DNA of 64,000 nt from JBNGOQ01 sp050589645 (lineage in GTDB: Bacteria; Bacteroidota; Bacteroidia; Flavobacteriales; Flavobacteriaceae). This document shows, piece after piece, positions 1-9,052 of this stretch. The stretch's first letter is position 1. Each line of letters starts with the position of its first letter. The DNA is taken from positions 434,001 to 498,000 of the forward strand of contig NZ_JBNGOQ010000002.1 in assembly GCF_050589645.1 (NCBI RefSeq), written 5' to 3'. The notes under the pieces were generated by a model, which searched no databases, was not told where the DNA came from, and worked only from the letters and a program-made list of their open reading frames with translations. The position numbers were made by a program, and so were the translations under genes.

Positions 1-1992
1 ACACCAGACGATGAAGAATTTCTTAAGCGAAATCGTGTTTCTGTACAAAACCACTCATATGGCGTCGGTGTTGAGAACTATTATGGGATTGAGGCCTATC
101 TTTACGATCTACAGACTTATAAGGATAAAAACCTAATTCATGTCTTTTCCTCTGGCAACAAGGGCAAGATGACGTCGGTCATCGGAAACTACCAAAAAAT
201 ACAAGGCTTTTCCAATATAACAGGTCAGTTCAAAACGTCCAAAAATACCATTTGCGTGGGTGCCTCCAATGCTCTTGGAGAAATCTGGGAATTCAGTTCA
301 AAAGGCCCCACCAATGACGGACGGATAAAACCGGAGGTGGTAGCCTATGGTGCCAACGGAAGTTCCGAATCTGCCGCACTTGTTACAGGTTTGGCGGCAG
401 TGCTACAGCAAGCTCACTTGGAACTATATGGTAAAATGCCCAATACTTCGTTGATTAAGGCTGCCGTTGTAAATAGTGCGGATAGCGACACCTATGAATT
501 GACCCATAGATCAGGGTTTGGAAATGTCGATGCAGTAGGGTCCTTGGATGCTATACTTGGTAGATCATTCTTCGAAGACATTATTAGTTCCGGAACTGTG
601 AAAGAGCATAGAATAGTAGTACCTGCAACAACAAAAAAAATTAATATTACCCTAGCATGGAATGATCCTCCCACCAACATGGGGAGCTCTTCAATGCTGG
701 TGAACGATCTAGATCTGGCACTTGAACATAAAGAAGGAGGAAAAATATGGCACCCATGGGTATTGAGTACTTATCCCCATTTGGATTCATTGAATTTACG
801 GCCTACAAGAAAGAGAGACAATCTAAATAATGTTGAAAAGATTTCCGTTAACCGGCCTATGGCCGGCGAATACATTATTCACATAAACCCATTTCTGCTA
901 ATGAATAGTGAAGATCAAGAGTATAGTGTGGTGTACGAGTATGAAACGGAAGACGAGTGGATATTTCCCCCCGAACACGAAAAATTGGAATCAGGCGCAG
1001 ATTACTATCTGCGCTGGGATTTAAAGGATTCTGTCCAGACCTTTGGGGTTCTCCAGTGGTTAGATTTTGGAGATCCAAAAAAAAAATGGGTGAACATTGC
1101 AAACAAGGTTGATCCGAACTTAGGGTACTTTTTGTGGCAAACCCCTGAAAAAAGTGCAACAGGAAAACTTAGACTAATTGGTGGAAAAGTAGACATTGAA
1201 TCCCCAGTTTTTATGGTCTCAGGTTTCCAAGACTTCAATTTGGAATATCATTGTAATACCAGGTCATTGATTTCTTGGCATTCGGAGCCGGGTGCAAAAG
1301 GCTATAAGGTATATGCCGTAGATAAGAAATATATGGAGGTTATAGGCACTACAGCGGATACCGTATTTAATATTGCTCATGAAGAGAACCACCGATTGGT
1401 TGTGGCTGTAGCTCCAATAATCAATGGCGAGGAAACGAAAAGAACAAGGAGCAAGAACATTTCCAAGGACCACGGTTGTTACATTAACGACTTCTTTCTA
1501 GAAAAGCCGTTTTCAGATAAATCCGAATTCACCCTAATTCTTAATAGCCATATGGGAGTGGATTCTGTATCGTTGGAAAGACTGAATGGGGGGAGCTTTG
1601 AACCAATTTCGAAGTTAAGCGATATAGACAGGCACGAATATAGCTTTACGGATCCAACCCCCAATGATGGAACCAATACCTATAGGGCAAAGGTAGTAAG
1701 TCAGGATGGCACCGAATACTATAGTAAGCTGTTGGATTTTTTATTCTTAGGCAAAAATATGATGATACTATCACCTGTCCCTGCTTGTCAGGGCGAAAAA
1801 ATTCAACTCTATAGCACAAGCGAAGATTGCTTATTGATAGAAGTGTTCTCTTTATCAGGTAAATTACTTGTACGTACCTATCAAAATGGTTTGATTAGAC
1901 AGATAGACACCTCAAGATTATATCCAGGGCTATACATTGTCAGTATTTCTGGGAGTGACTTTAAGATTACAAAAAAAATTGTTGTCATTTGA
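1..1992 (+). CDS. Secreted S8 (subtilisin-like) serine protease, C-terminal part, with T9SS sorting domain
   Basis: The frame is already open at base 1, so the N terminus, including the catalytic Asp and His, lies outside the window. The visible part has the oxyanion Asn segment (HVFSSGNKG, near bases 140-165). The Ser region GSSESAALVTGLAA (near 358-400) replaces the usual GTSxAxP with GSSESAA. A beta-sandwich region follows, then a fibronectin-like stretch. The last about 75 residues (from ILSPVPACQGE) have the form of a T9SS type A sorting domain ending in a beta strand with KKIVVI. The enzyme is probably exported through the Por machinery and released or anchored at the surface. The ATG at 169 is internal, not the true start. 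Confidence 0.85.
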   Translation, partial: TPDDEEFLKRNRVSVQNHSYGVGVENYYGIEAYLYDLQTYKDKNLIHVFSSGNKGKMTSVIGNYQKIQGFSNITGQFKTSKNTICVGASNALGEIWEFSSKGPTNDGRIKPEVVAYGANGSSESAALVTGLAAVLQQAHLELYGKMPNTSLIKAAVVNSADSDTYELTHRSGFGNVDAVGSLDAILGRSFFEDIISSGTVKEHRIVVPATTKKINITLAWNDPPTNMGSSSMLVNDLDLALEHKEGGKIWHPWVLSTYPHLDSLNLRPTRKRDNLNNVEKISVNRPMAGEYIIHINPFLLMNSEDQEYSVVYEYETEDEWIFPPEHEKLESGADYYLRWDLKDSVQTFGVLQWLDFGDPKKKWVNIANKVDPNLGYFLWQTPEKSATGKLRLIGGKVDIESPVFMVSGFQDFNLEYHCNTRSLISWHSEPGAKGYKVYAVDKKYMEVIGTTADTVFNIAHEENHRLVVAVAPIINGEETKRTRSKNISKDHGCYINDFFLEKPFSDKSEFTLILNSHMGVDSVSLERLNGGSFEPISKLSDIDRHEYSFTDPTPNDGTNTYRAKVVSQDGTEYYSKLLDFLFLGKNMMILSPVPACQGEKIQLYSTSEDCLLIEVFSLSGKLLVRTYQNGLIRQIDTSRLYPGLYIVSISGSDFKITKKIVVI

Positions 1993-2217
1993 AGGATAAT
2001 TACCCTACATGCCAATACCAAGTTTTACTATATTTACTTTAGGCAAACAACAGAAGGCACTGCCACCCACTCAGTCTATGGCACATGAGGTGTGATGGTG
2101 ACTACATATGGCGCTAAGGCACATGACACATGTAAAGCCCATTGTACCTAATTTTGGGAATTCACAAACTGATGATTTCAGACCTAATGTTCTTTAATCT
2201 TGAATTCTAACTAATTT

Positions 2218-2436
2218 ATGAAAGCAAAATATTTAGTTTACCTGGTAATAATTAGCTTCATTCTTAGAATCGGAATGAACTTAGTAATGCCATTACTACT
2301 CCTTAATTTAAAGATAGAACCAATAACTTTAGGATTAATTGGCGGAATTATTAACGTGTTAATTTTTCTGTCTGTTGCGGGTTTGCTAATTAAGATTTTT
2401 AGATATCATAACAAAGTTGATTTTTTGAACAAATAA
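2218..2436 (+). CDS. Small hypothetical membrane protein (72 aa)
   Basis: A short open frame starting at ATG 2218 encodes two clear hydrophobic helices (about residues 5-30 and 36-61) and a short basic, polar tail (RYHNKVDFLNK). I do not recognise a family. The composition (Ile, Leu and Gly in helices, basic residues at the cytoplasmic end) is that of a real inner-membrane protein rather than a chance frame. It stands alone on the plus strand between the protease and a LysE exporter, separated by gene-poor DNA on both sides. Function unknown. Confidence 0.55.
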   Translation: MKAKYLVYLVIISFILRIGMNLVMPLLLLNLKIEPITLGLIGGIINVLIFLSVAGLLIKIFRYHNKVDFLNK

Positions 2437-2443
2437 TTTACCA

Positions 2444-2620
2444 TTCAATCAAATTCCAAGAAAGGTGGATGTGAAAAGCCAGCCGTCAGAACAAGGCTCA
2501 TCACCAGCCATAATTGGACCATTACGGATGGCGGTCCCGCAAGAAGGAAGTAATCAATTTTCCAACGATCATGTATTGCAAGCAGGGGAGGCCTTACATT
2601 TTTCTATAGGGGTCGTCTAA
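2444..2620 (+). pseudogene. Possible remnant of an unidentified gene (3' end only)
   Basis: One plus-strand frame stays open from the end of the preceding gene to a TAA at 2618 and reads like protein (for example IIGPLRMAVPQEGSNQ, then LQAGEALHFSIGVV). It has no start codon in a sensible position. It could be the C-terminal end of a gene whose 5' part has been lost. No family is recognised. The alternative is a chance open frame, so confidence is low. Confidence 0.25.
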
Positions 2621-2731
2621 ACCGGCAAATCTAAAAGTATTAAATTTAGCCAAAAATAGAACGGTCATATGGGGTTTGCTGTGTAACCATTGGTTACGCA
2701 ACTGCTTGAAAAATAATACTCAAAATTATAC

Positions 2732-3364
2732 ATGATTCCATTTAACGATTTATTACTGTTTGGATTGGCTGCATTAATTATGGTTCTTTCTCCTGGACCG
2801 AATATGATTTATCTGATTTCAAGGTCGTTATCACAAGGAAAAAAAGCTGGAATTATCTCCCTTTTAGGGGTAATGTGTGGTTTTTTATTTCATATCCTAA
2901 TGGTTTCTTTTGGACTTACGGCAATATTTTTTGCAATCCCTTATGCCTTTGTAGTAGTGAAATTTCTTGGAGTGGCGTATTTATTGTATTTGGCGTATAC
3001 TACCGTTACATCAAAAAACAAAATTTTTGATGCTGACCAAAATCTAAAATCGGACAAACCTCTTAAACTTTTTAATATTGGGCTTTTAACAAATATTCTG
3101 AATCCAAAAATGGCGGTGTTTTACCTTTCATTTTTCCCCCAATTTATAAAACCCGAATATGGTTCCATTTTGGGACAAAGTTTTCAACTCGGAATAATAC
3201 AAATAACAATAAGTTTTTCGGTCAACTTTTTGATCGTTATATCTGCTGCCAAGATGGCGAGTTGGTTTTCAAAAAAACCTATTTGGTTGAGAATTCAAAA
3301 ATGGTTTATGGCTTCGGTATTAACGGGACTTGCTGTGAAAATGGCATTGACTAAAACAAAATAA
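2732..3364 (+). CDS. LysE/RhtB-family amino-acid exporter
   Basis: The 210-residue length and overall pattern fit the LysE/RhtB translocators, inner-membrane exporters of amino acids or derivatives driven by the proton gradient. The N terminus carries the family signature (FGLAALIMVLSPGPNMIYLIS, residues 10-30, including the conserved SPGPN). The segment TNILNPKMAVFYLSFFPQF (about residues 121-139) matches the conserved NPK region. About six hydrophobic helices are visible. It is a single gene with no partner. Its substrate cannot be told from sequence. A CCGTTGCACAACA motif follows the stop codon. Confidence 0.88.
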   Translation: MIPFNDLLLFGLAALIMVLSPGPNMIYLISRSLSQGKKAGIISLLGVMCGFLFHILMVSFGLTAIFFAIPYAFVVVKFLGVAYLLYLAYTTVTSKNKIFDADQNLKSDKPLKLFNIGLLTNILNPKMAVFYLSFFPQFIKPEYGSILGQSFQLGIIQITISFSVNFLIVISAAKMASWFSKKPIWLRIQKWFMASVLTGLAVKMALTKTK

Positions 3365-3457
3365 ACCGTTGCACAACACAGTGTATCAAACCTAACTATA
3401 AGTACTGACCAGCGAAGTCTATATTTATTTACGAAGACCACCAAATTTTTGGAAAAG

Positions 3458-4366
3458 ATGGGTTACCAAATGAAAAATGTACTACTGCACAACATCCCTT
3501 ATAGTTTTATCAGCGACTTTAAGCACAACAAAGACCTAAGAACAAGTTTTAATGAGTTAACGGAGGTTACCTTTGGTTTTACCCTTGAAGAATGGTACTT
3601 GGACGGTTACTGGGGAGCGCAATATATTCCGTATGCCTTGTTACATGGGAATAAGGTGATATCCAATGTTTCAGTGACCATAATCGAATTTTTAGTTGGG
3701 GAAGAAAAAAAGGTAGGCATTCAAATCGGTACCGTGATGACCGATAAAGCCTACCGAAACCGAGGTCTTAGCAAGTTTCTTATGGAGCAGGTACTGGAAG
3801 AATGGAAAAAAAGGCAGGGCTTTATCTATCTCTTTGCCAATGACCGTGTGCTGGACTTCTATCCTAAATTTAATTTTGAGAAAGTAGCTGAATACAGCTA
3901 TTCAAAAACAGTCCATTCAAATAGCGACAGCGCATCGGTGAAGAAACTTAATATGGATGATGCCAAAGACAAAGCGTTTCTTGTAGAAACTATGAAGATG
4001 GCACCCCCAATAGCGAAGATATCCATGCGCGATAATGTGCCTTTACTAATGTTTTATTGTTTGTGGATCAAAAAAAGCAATATTTACTATATAGATGAAC
4101 TGGAAGCCATAGTTATTGCCGACTTTGATGGCGATACCCTGTATTTAAACGATGTGTTTTCCAGGGGGTATGTTCATTTAAACGATGTAGTTCGGGTCAT
4201 GTCGGGCAACGATGTGAAGCGGGTGGTATTGGGGTTTACACCCTTGGACGAAACGGATTATGATAAAAGCTTGATAAAGGAAGAAGACACGCTGTTTATC
4301 CTAAAGGACAAGGTTGATGATTTCAAAGACCAGCATTGGATGTTCCCAGTTTTATCCCATGCCTGA
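3458..4366 (+). CDS. GNAT-family N-acetyltransferase
   Basis: The acetyl-CoA binding region is visible as VGIQIGTVMTDKAYRNRGLS followed by KFLMEQVLEEW (about residues 85-115). It has the R/Q-x-x-G-x-G/A-like RNRGLS turn and then the alpha3 helix. The second half (FYPKFNFEKVAEYSY onward) is an extra C-terminal domain, as in two-domain GNAT proteins of about 300 residues. An upstream TTG at 3449 is in frame, but ATG 3458 (MGYQMKN) or ATG 3470 is the likelier start. The substrate is unknown. It is a single gene, downstream of a GTTGCACAACA-type intergenic motif. Confidence 0.82.
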   Translation: MGYQMKNVLLHNIPYSFISDFKHNKDLRTSFNELTEVTFGFTLEEWYLDGYWGAQYIPYALLHGNKVISNVSVTIIEFLVGEEKKVGIQIGTVMTDKAYRNRGLSKFLMEQVLEEWKKRQGFIYLFANDRVLDFYPKFNFEKVAEYSYSKTVHSNSDSASVKKLNMDDAKDKAFLVETMKMAPPIAKISMRDNVPLLMFYCLWIKKSNIYYIDELEAIVIADFDGDTLYLNDVFSRGYVHLNDVVRVMSGNDVKRVVLGFTPLDETDYDKSLIKEEDTLFILKDKVDDFKDQHWMFPVLSHA

Positions 4367-4624
4367 ACCGAAATCCTTAATGTTCAATAGTCTCTTAAAA
4401 CGAACCTTTCTGAAGTCGCAATGCCCGGAATCATCCGCAATGGTTTGTGAACGAACCAGGTCAACGCCATATTCGTGTGTCACAACGCTCACCATTGAGA
4501 AGCCTATTCTATAAGGTGATGTCAAAATCGTTATGTGACTTTGCCCTATTGAGCTCTTTCTTCAAAATATTTTTGAATCGTGTTGCGCTTATATAATGAT
4601 CGTCTAACAATGGGCCATCATGAT
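4352..4624 (-). pseudogene. 5'-truncated, frameshifted gene remnant (minus strand)
   Basis: Two adjoining minus-strand frames read as protein. The upstream one (DDHYISATRFKNILKKELN, ending near 4517) ends in a stop. The other continues as RIGFSMVSVVTHEYGVDLV and SQTIADDSGHCDFRKVRF to a TAA at 4352. A single frameshift near 4515-4520 would join them. The 5' part is cut off at the 3' end of the bactofilin-like gene. The ending with CDFR recalls the C terminus of L-2-amino-thiazoline-4-carboxylic acid hydrolase-like proteins, but that match is from memory. It overlaps the last bases of the GNAT gene on the other strand. Confidence 0.4.
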
Positions 4625-4625
4625 C

Positions 4626-5753
4626 TTAATTTTTAACCCGTTGTTTTTTAGCATGAAGTACCTTTAAAGTCAGTGCGCCATACGTAATTGATAGTATAAC
4701 TACAGAAAGCAATATCCCGGCAAAGGGAATGATGGTGAGCAAACGCAATAGGACAGCGCACAATAATGCCAAGAATGTAACACTCCAAAAGCCCCAACGC
4801 TTTTCCTTCTTATGTTTGTAATAATACACCAGCATCAAAGCAGCGATTAAATGACCAAACAGAAGACTAAAAATGAATACGGTGGTCATGAAGAGGCCTA
4901 GAGGGATACCAATGATCATTAGCAAAGCAAGGATAATCAGTAATGGAATACCTATGAGATAAATCAATCCAAAGCCAAAGCTCTTTAACAAGTTGTGTTC
5001 CAAACCTTCAACAGCATTTGAAAATGCGTTTTTAAAGAGCGCGTGCAACACTAGAATAACTAGAAATGCAGATAGGATGTAGTACATCCATAATGCAAAG
5101 GACGCTGTCCCAAAGCTAGTTAAGGACAATTGGGATTTATCTTCACCAAAATCTTCATTGAATTGCGCTTCCGTATTGACCAGGGCGTCTTTAAAATCCA
5201 ATTCTCCCTCGCTATTCCAGTACTGAACTTCCTGGTAAAATTTAGCATTTGACCCGATGGTAATGGCTTCCCCTATTATTTTTGAGGTTTCTTTTACGGT
5301 TCCATCAATGAGAACATCGGCTCCTTTAACCTCAAGTTTTCCCATTACGTCGCCATATATTTCAATATTTCCGGCAAAACAATCAAGGTTCCCGTGTATT
5401 ACGGCGTTTTTGGTAAGAATGACTTCTCCACCAAAAACAACCAAGTCATCACCTATTTCTGAGTCAATGGTTACCCTTCCTACCGCTACGCGCACATCAT
5501 CCGCTACATAGCTGTTGAGAAGTAATTCGCCTCCAGCGGCCGTTAAGTCTCCATTAATACTGTCATTCACCATAAGATTTCCTCCAGCTATGACCAAGTC
5601 CCCCTGTATAGCGGCATTTACCCTGATGGTTTCTCCTGCACGATACGTATCATCTTGTTGTGCCTTATCGATTAAGATAGCACCTTCATTCCCTGCTTGG
5701 CCAAAAGAAACCATTGAACAGAGTGCAATAAGCAAAATAGTTATAGTTTTCAT
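4626..5753 (-). CDS. Bactofilin-like beta-helix protein with C-terminal membrane domain
   Basis: After a signal peptide (MKTITILLIALCSMVSFGQA) come regular repeats of about 10-12 residues rich in GDL, GG and D (IQGDLVIAGGNLMVNDS, INGDLTAAGGELLLN and so on) through about residue 165. This is the pattern of bactofilin or polymer-forming beta-helices. A linker leads to about four hydrophobic helices (residues 215-360). Similar Bacteroidota proteins are annotated as polymer-forming cytoskeletal or DUF8173-like membrane proteins. With a signal peptide the helix would lie outside the cytoplasm, unlike classical bactofilins. The exact role is unknown. Confidence 0.75.
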   Translation of the reverse strand: MKTITILLIALCSMVSFGQAGNEGAILIDKAQQDDTYRAGETIRVNAAIQGDLVIAGGNLMVNDSINGDLTAAGGELLLNSYVADDVRVAVGRVTIDSEIGDDLVVFGGEVILTKNAVIHGNLDCFAGNIEIYGDVMGKLEVKGADVLIDGTVKETSKIIGEAITIGSNAKFYQEVQYWNSEGELDFKDALVNTEAQFNEDFGEDKSQLSLTSFGTASFALWMYYILSAFLVILVLHALFKNAFSNAVEGLEHNLLKSFGFGLIYLIGIPLLIILALLMIIGIPLGLFMTTVFIFSLLFGHLIAALMLVYYYKHKKEKRWGFWSVTFLALLCAVLLRLLTIIPFAGILLSVVILSITYGALTLKVLHAKKQRVKN

Positions 5754-5808
5754 TAGTGTTATGTTTTTAGTCTAACACGGAAGCTACTATCTATCAGCTA
5801 TTTAAAAA

Positions 5809-5822
5809 ATGATTTAAATCAT
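5809..5822. promoter_or_regulatory. 14-bp perfect palindrome upstream of the bactofilin-like gene
   Basis: ATGATTTAAATCAT is a perfect palindrome about 55 bp upstream of the bactofilin-like start codon. It could be an operator. No regulator is suggested by the sequence, and AT-rich palindromes also occur by chance. Confidence 0.25.
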
Positions 5823-5977
5823 CAAACACTTTTTTGGGATGGGTCAGCGAAATTGAATATACCTTTTGCAAGATATACGGGAACCATACTGACCTTCCAA
5901 ACCCGTTTCACAATGTAGCCTTCCCATGGGACTTTAAAAATCCCCATCAATAATCCATCTACCCTGGATAAGGTCAT
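5822..5977 (-). CDS. Possible small protein (51 aa), unidentified
   Basis: A minus-strand frame from ATG 5977 to TGA 5822 encodes a peptide that reads like real protein (MTLSRVDGLLMGIFKVPWEG, then VWKVSMVPVYLAKGIFNF). It lies 68 bp upstream of the bactofilin-like gene on the same strand and could be co-transcribed. No family is recognised. It may also be a remnant of a longer gene. The rest of the 5754-6104 gap holds the palindrome at 5809 and no other recognisable element. Confidence 0.35.
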   Translation of the reverse strand: MTLSRVDGLLMGIFKVPWEGYIVKRVWKVSMVPVYLAKGIFNFADPSQKSV

Positions 5978-6104
5978 TGACTATATATCACTATATTAGT
6001 TCATAACGATATCCAATTGCTTCATGGCATGATATCAAAACCGGAAATGAAAGGAAAAGTAACAGATATTTATTGATGGCGTACCTGAACAGAAAGGATG
6101 ACAT

Positions 6105-6737
6105 ATGAAAAATTATATCCTCAATCTATCAACGAGCAAAGCGGCAATGGTTGTAGGAGTTGCGTTTATAATTTCGGTTGTCATCGTAACCATAGTCGAT
6201 GATTTTCTCTTGGCCAATTTTGTGGTGCCTGGGGATACGGAAGCATTGGCCCATGATATTGAGGCGAACAGGAGGGTGTTTTATTTTGCTGTTGTTGGCT
6301 ATCTACTCGTACTTGCGCTCGACGCTACCATTGGTCTCGCGCTTTATGTAGTGCTTAAGCCCGCGGACAAGATGCTTGCTTCGCTTACCTCTGTTCTCAG
6401 GCTACTATACGCTTTTACTTTGATAATTGGATTGTTTGCGTTAGTATTTCAAAGTATCGATGTTTACGGCTATGCATCCCTAAAACTTGTTGGATATCTA
6501 TTTTTTGCCTTACATATCCTTGTACTTGGTTATTCGGTTTTCAAGTCGGGATATATCCCGAAAAGTCTTGGCGTATTATTGATATTTGCCTCGTTTACCT
6601 ACATTGTTTTTTTCGTAGATACTAATCTACCTAAAACCATTATGCTGAGTACTATGTTGATCATGGCCATTGGCGAACTTGCACTGAGTATCTGGTTGAT
6701 TGTAAAACGAAATGGACTACCTGAGCCTAATGGATAA
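6105..6737 (+). CDS. DUF4386-family membrane protein
   Basis: The 210-residue protein has six to seven hydrophobic helices and the order typical of DUF4386: an N-terminal helix (KAAMVVGVAFIISVVIVTIV), then a short loop with HDIEANRRVF, which matches the conserved I..N...FR region. Further helices end in a basic tail. DUF4386 proteins are common single-gene inner-membrane proteins in Bacteroidota and Firmicutes with no established function. The plus-strand gene stands alone and is followed by a CCGTTGTGTGTAA-type boundary motif. Confidence 0.8.
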   Translation: MKNYILNLSTSKAAMVVGVAFIISVVIVTIVDDFLLANFVVPGDTEALAHDIEANRRVFYFAVVGYLLVLALDATIGLALYVVLKPADKMLASLTSVLRLLYAFTLIIGLFALVFQSIDVYGYASLKLVGYLFFALHILVLGYSVFKSGYIPKSLGVLLIFASFTYIVFFVDTNLPKTIMLSTMLIMAIGELALSIWLIVKRNGLPEPNG

Positions 6738-6822
6738 AAAGAAAACATTATATAAACGCATTTAAAAACGGAAGGCTATACTAGACCGTTGTGTGTAATT
6801 TTGAACCACCCATAAATACAGC

Positions 6823-7719
6823 ATGAAACTATCAAAGAAGAATTATATCAAAGCGAGGGACTTTATACTGACCAATGCGAGAATGATAGAAAGACGCTTG
6901 TTTCAATTTCATTTTGAAAATGATGGTCCCGAAGGGGTTTTTCATGCAGTTTATGCCTACCGAAATGCTGATGGCGGTTTTGGTCATGGGATGGAACCGG
7001 ATACCGCATCCCCTGAAAGTCAACCGCTTTTTAGCATCATGGCGCTTGAAACATTGGACGAAGTTGGCTATCTCACAAAAGACATCATTTTAGATGATTT
7101 TATGCCTTATTTTGAAAGCATAACGACCGATAAAGGCGGTATCCCATGGATGTTACGTCCCAAAAACGATTATCCTTGTGAAGCGCATTTTAAAAGCGTT
7201 AAAGAATGGGCTGCTTTGAGCACCACTGCCCCTTTGTTGGGAATGCTGGAGAAATACAGGATTGAGATTCCGTGGATGCAAAAAGCAGAGCAGTTTGTGT
7301 GGGGAGAAATTGAACGAATTAAAGAGAAGCATGTGTTTTGCTATCTGTGTGTGCCAAGGAAGCTACAATTTTTGCAGTACACTAAAAGTAAAGACAAGGC
7401 AGGAAAAGCGCTCAACGATCTAAAAAAATGGATATTGGCCGACGGCGTACTCTGCAAGGATAAATCGGATGAGGGCTGGGGACTGTATGAAAAACCGCAT
7501 AGTCTGAGTTATGCACCTTCACCTGAGAGTATCTTATATCCAATATTTACCAAAGAAATGATCAGTGCCGACCTAAATGAGTTGATCGATCGTCAAAAGA
7601 ACGATGGGGGATGGCACACTTGGTATGGACTTAGCCCTGGGATGAAATTGGAATGGGCCGGAATACAGACCCTGTGGACCTTGAAAACGCTGAGGAATTA
7701 CGATAGCATCGAAAAGTAA
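6823..7719 (+). CDS. Alpha/alpha-toroid (prenyltransferase/squalene-cyclase-like) protein, intact copy
   Basis: The 298-residue soluble protein has repeated helix pairs with Gly-Gly-aromatic turns: NADGGFGHGMEPD (about residues 48-60), DKGGIPWM (about 104-111) and NDGGWHTWYG (about 262-271). This is the pattern of prenyltransferase, squalene-cyclase and related alpha/alpha-toroid folds. I see no DxDD cyclase motif, so an enzymatic role is uncertain. A second, frameshifted copy starts at 10383, with the same upstream sequence (GAACCACCCATAAATACAGC) and a similar downstream hairpin. The first 300 bases of the two copies are almost identical, while later parts differ at many sites. Confidence 0.75.
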   Translation: MKLSKKNYIKARDFILTNARMIERRLFQFHFENDGPEGVFHAVYAYRNADGGFGHGMEPDTASPESQPLFSIMALETLDEVGYLTKDIILDDFMPYFESITTDKGGIPWMLRPKNDYPCEAHFKSVKEWAALSTTAPLLGMLEKYRIEIPWMQKAEQFVWGEIERIKEKHVFCYLCVPRKLQFLQYTKSKDKAGKALNDLKKWILADGVLCKDKSDEGWGLYEKPHSLSYAPSPESILYPIFTKEMISADLNELIDRQKNDGGWHTWYGLSPGMKLEWAGIQTLWTLKTLRNYDSIEK

Positions 7720-7729
7720 ATAAAAACTA

Positions 7730-7798
7730 CGCACAGCAATGGCTATATTTCATCATGCCGTGGCGTGAAGAAATTTTAGCCAAGACCGTTGTAACGCA
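7730..7798 (+). repeat. attC-like hairpin repeat R1
   Basis: A roughly 70-bp imperfect inverted repeat follows the toroid gene. Outer arms CAGCAATGGCTA and TAGCCAAGACCGTTG can pair with bulges. An inner stem TCATGCC / GGCGTGA closes it. It belongs to the same family as 9672-9754, 10279-10357 and 11291-11360. The two-stem layout resembles integron attC sites, but the end boxes do not match the classical GTTRRRY core. Confidence 0.5.
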
Positions 7799-7908
7799 TT
7801 AAATAGGGTTTTGAAGTCAAAACCAATCTTCATATTACCATTATATTTTTCAAATGCGATGTAACCCGATACAGAAAAGAAACGTCTCAAGTAGTATAAC
7901 CCATCCCA

Positions 7909-8814
7909 ATGAAATTTATAAAATCTGTTATTTGGAACAGTAATGAAAAAAGAATAAGGGCCTTCTTTCGAATTCTCTCACTGATTTTTCTTGCCGGTAT
8001 TTTTGCCGCCATGATTTCTTGGATCTCGAATGATTTTAACGAGTTGTTGGAAAAATCCATTATGAATTTCCTGATTATGCTAGCCATACTACTATCCATA
8101 TATCTGGTTGGAAAGTATATCGATAGGCGAAATTGGGCCGATTTCGGTATTTCTGTGATTCCCTTGAAACAATTCATCTATGGCTCCTTGTTCGGCTCTT
8201 TTTTGGAGGTTACTATCTTTTTGATCCAATATTTTCTTGGTTGGTTAACTATTGATGAAATAAAATTTAACAAATTCTCTTCCTTTCCTTTTTTAGTCGT
8301 CCTTATGGGCCAAGTTTTTAGGTATTTATGCGGTAGTGTTTTTGAAGAAGCCTTTAGTCGTGGCTATTTGTTATTGAACATAGCCGAAGGACTTAAGGGG
8401 AAAATTAATAACACCCAAGCCGTAATTATAGCCTACATACTGACTTCCTCAATTTTCGGACTGTTGCACCTGGCCAATGAAAATGCATCATGGCTATCTT
8501 CGCTGAACTTGATCCTGATTGGATTCCTTTTGGGTTGGACGGTGATAAAAACTGGAAAATTACATTTTGCTATAGGGCTACATGCATTTTGGAACATATT
8601 TCAAAACAATATATTTGGATTTGCCAATAGCGGTAAAAAATCGATAGTATCAATTTACACATTTGAAAATTCAGGAAGTACTTTGTGGACTGGTGGGGAA
8701 TTTGGTATTGAAGGAGGTTTACTATGTACAATTACCGTTTTACTTGCTCTGATACTACTGTCCTATCCTGAAATTGTGGGGAATAGAAGGCTAGATCAGA
8801 AAGTCTTAAAATAA
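7909..8814 (+). CDS. CPBP-family intramembrane glutamic endopeptidase
   Basis: CPBP (Abi/CAAX-like) proteases cleave or bind hydrophobic substrates in the membrane. The 301-residue protein has about eight hydrophobic helices and the family motifs: EEAFSR at residues 146-151 (EExxxR, catalytic Glu pair), FGLLHLAN with His at about 187, and HAFWN at about 225-229. Members serve in prenyl-protein processing or bacteriocin self-immunity. No bacteriocin gene is visible next to it. It is a single plus-strand gene within the hairpin-repeat array. Confidence 0.88.
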   Translation: MKFIKSVIWNSNEKRIRAFFRILSLIFLAGIFAAMISWISNDFNELLEKSIMNFLIMLAILLSIYLVGKYIDRRNWADFGISVIPLKQFIYGSLFGSFLEVTIFLIQYFLGWLTIDEIKFNKFSSFPFLVVLMGQVFRYLCGSVFEEAFSRGYLLLNIAEGLKGKINNTQAVIIAYILTSSIFGLLHLANENASWLSSLNLILIGFLLGWTVIKTGKLHFAIGLHAFWNIFQNNIFGFANSGKKSIVSIYTFENSGSTLWTGGEFGIEGGLLCTITVLLALILLSYPEIVGNRRLDQKVLK

Positions 8815-8948
8815 TGGATTATTCCATGAAGCAACCTATGGATTCGAAATATCTTTACTAAGTTTGGCCACTTGAAGAACATCACTTAAATTAAAAACGT
8901 TTTATACCACCGTGTATAATTAATTGCTGTGGAATTTCCTCAGGGTCC

Positions 8949-8967
8949 ACCTGCCAGTCGGGCAGGT
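8949..8967. repeat. CCTGCC-type short inverted repeat
   Basis: ACCTGCC and GGCAGGT form a perfect 7-bp stem around a 5-base loop in the 8815-9052 gap. CCTGCC/GGCAGG hairpins recur at 53851 and, imperfectly, near 55377, 55489 and 61836. They look like a dispersed small palindromic element. There is no T tract here, so it is not a clear terminator. Confidence 0.45.
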
Positions 8968-9052
8968 CAGAATTGCTAACGCCATTGCTTAACCGAAAAT
9001 CACTAACTTAAAACCCGTAACCGATGGTTATACGAGATTGTTGTAGCACATT

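Noticed and set aside
4314..4514. Plus-strand open frame after the GNAT gene
   Set aside because: It overlaps the GNAT 3' end in another frame and lies opposite the better, protein-like minus-strand remnant.
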